Shown: piece by piece, positions 63,166 to 64,000 of the stretch | Numbering within the stretch: the stretch's first letter is position 1 | Layout: each line of letters starts with the position of its first letter | Source of the DNA: Cellvibrionaceae bacterium | GTDB lineage: Bacteria; Pseudomonadota; Gammaproteobacteria; Pseudomonadales; Cellvibrionaceae | Direction of reading: 5' to 3' | DNA: 64,000 bases | Assembly (NCBI GenBank): GCA_025800365.1 | Contig: JAOXRT010000246.1 | Span: 1-64,000 of the forward strand | The notes under the pieces: generated by a model | What the model was told of the DNA's origin: nothing | Database searches by the model: none | What the model saw: only the letters and a program-made list of their open reading frames with translations | Position numbers and translations under genes: made by a program

Positions 63166-63728
63166 CGCACATCGCCCCTGCGGTAGCTAGTAAACTGATC
63201 GGCGCCTTCAGTGCCGTAATAGCTACTTAAGGCTTCAATCAACTTTTGACTACGCTCATTTAAAGCACCTTCACAATAATTCTGTAGCTGCTTAAAAATA
63301 GCATGACAAAACTCTTCACTAGGCATTAAGCCTGCTTCGGCATTATCTGCACTCACGCGAAATGGAAAAGCCGCTGCGCGAGATAAAATACACTCCAAAG
63401 CTTGGGGTTTTGCTTCCACTTTTTCAAACTCGGCTTGCTGCTCTTCGCTTCGACCGTCTGGTGCATACCAATAGCCATAATCTTCGAGTCGGCGGCGCTC
63501 CTCGCCTGCCACTAACCAGTGGGCGATTTCATGTAAGCCGCTGGCATAATAGTCACGAGTGAAATAGATTCTGTTTTTCGAACAGTCTTGATCGGCCACC
63601 TGGTAGAGAGGCTCTTCAGCTCCAGCAATCAATACCGTATTGTGGCTTTGCTCAAAGCACTCAGCAAAGATGTTTACCAAGTCCTGACAACGGTGCTCGA
63701 TCTCAAGCTTTTTGTTTAAACTACTCAT
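63162..63728 (-). CDS. epmC: Elongation factor P hydroxylase EpmC
   Basis: A 188-residue protein with GLHEIAHWLVAGEERRRLED, then YGYWYAPDGRSEEQQAEFE and QALECILSRAAAFPFRVS, the EpmC/YfcM pattern. EpmC hydroxylates the lysyl-modified Lys of EF-P. HEIAH is the probable metal site. ATG 63728 overlaps the stop of the upstream gene (ATGA), which fixes the start. epmA and epmB are not in this window. Confidence 0.9.
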   Translation of the reverse strand: MSSLNKKLEIEHRCQDLVNIFAECFEQSHNTVLIAGAEEPLYQVADQDCSKNRIYFTRDYYASGLHEIAHWLVAGEERRRLEDYGYWYAPDGRSEEQQAEFEKVEAKPQALECILSRAAAFPFRVSADNAEAGLMPSEEFCHAIFKQLQNYCEGALNERSQKLIEALSSYYGTEGADQFTSYRRGDVR

Positions 63729-64000
63729 TCGGTAACGCACTCTACTTGAGCCAAACGCTGATAATAGTCTTCACTGAGAAACTCACGCCCTGCCAGTAGG
63801 TGCTCCAAATACCAACGTGCTGGTTTTAAGTCGTCCTGCAACATGGCCTTATTGGCGACGTAGACCCAGGCCGCGATAGGACCATCACTGCTGTGCACGG
63901 TAAATATGTCGCGACTGTATAAACGCGGCGCCCCCTCAAAAGGGTCCATCTTAAAGATTTGCTGATGATCCTTAAGCCGGTAAGCCACCCCTTCTACCAC
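63725..64000 (-). CDS. Gamma-glutamylcyclotransferase-like protein (5' end outside window)
   Basis: The C-terminal 91 residues of a protein whose start lies outside the window. VEGVAYRLKDHQQIF, then APRLYSRDIFTVHSSDGPI and AAWVYVANK match the end of the AIG2/gamma-glutamylcyclotransferase fold. Members make 5-oxoproline from gamma-glutamyl peptides; without the N-terminus the active site cannot be checked. Translationally coupled to epmC by a 4-base overlap. Confidence 0.7.
   Translation of the reverse strand: MVEGVAYRLKDHQQIFKMDPFEGAPRLYSRDIFTVHSSDGPIAAWVYVANKAMLQDDLKPARWYLEHLLAGREFLSEDYYQRLAQVECVTE

Overview
The window is a chromosomal segment from a gammaproteobacterium, most likely a marine relative of the Pseudomonas/Cellvibrio group. 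The basis is gene order: the block rpsB-tsf-pyrH-frr-uppS-cdsA-dxr-rseP-bamA-skp-lpxD-fabZ-lpxA-lpxB-rnhB, the block map-glnD-dapC-nth-arsC-like-dapD-dapE, pepA-holC-unknown-valS next to lptFG, and a fimV family gene. This is inferred from gene content and synteny; no database search was possible. Most of the window is housekeeping sequence, with accessory genes at 1-6.7 kb, 11.5-15.6 kb and 24.6-35.8 kb.

Layout. 1-6.7 kb: a partial membrane acyltransferase, divergent from a four-gene unit encoding a TonB-dependent siderophore-type receptor, an ABC ATPase and two DUF3526-type permeases. 6.8-11.3 kb: tRNA-Ala(GGC), a FimV/HubP-like protein and gltX. 11.5-15.6 kb: an LtaS-type sulfatase-fold transferase translationally coupled to a diacylglycerol-kinase-type lipid kinase, a small secreted protein and an RDD membrane protein. 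15.7-24.6 kb: lptG/lptF (LPS export), divergent from pepA-holC-acidic protein-valS. 24.6-35.8 kb: serine hydrolase, LpxR-like outer membrane protein, a MerR regulator whose 5' end is cut by a 266-bp MITE-like element, two small membrane proteins, TSUP permease and TauD-type dioxygenase (divergent), a SnoaL-like lipoprotein, a glutamine amidotransferase/aldehyde dehydrogenase pair and an amidohydrolase.

35.9-51.1 kb: the minus-strand envelope and translation block, covering lipid A synthesis (lpxA, B, D), fatty acid synthesis (fabZ), outer membrane assembly (bamA, skp, rseP), isoprenoid and phospholipid synthesis (dxr, uppS, cdsA) and translation (frr, pyrH, tsf, rpsB). 51.1-51.8 kb: the rpsB promoter and leader plus two adjacent palindromic elements (165 and 114 bp) that are unlike each other. 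51.8-61.0 kb: map, glnD, the lysine/diaminopimelate genes dapC, dapD and dapE, nth and small proteins. 61.1-64 kb: pdxB, then a tightly overlapping minus-strand unit of a 5'-3' exonuclease, the EF-P hydroxylase epmC and a partial gamma-glutamylcyclotransferase-like gene.

No transposase, phage gene, rRNA or CRISPR array was seen. The most unusual signals are three terminal-inverted-repeat elements without coding capacity (27.4, 51.3 and 51.5 kb), two of which can form branched internal stems; the perfect 72-bp palindrome after valS; the lipid transferase/lipid kinase pair; and an EF-hand-like loop inserted in extracellular loop 6 of BamA. Many genes here start with GTG or TTG; starts were chosen by ribosome binding site and overlap with the upstream gene.
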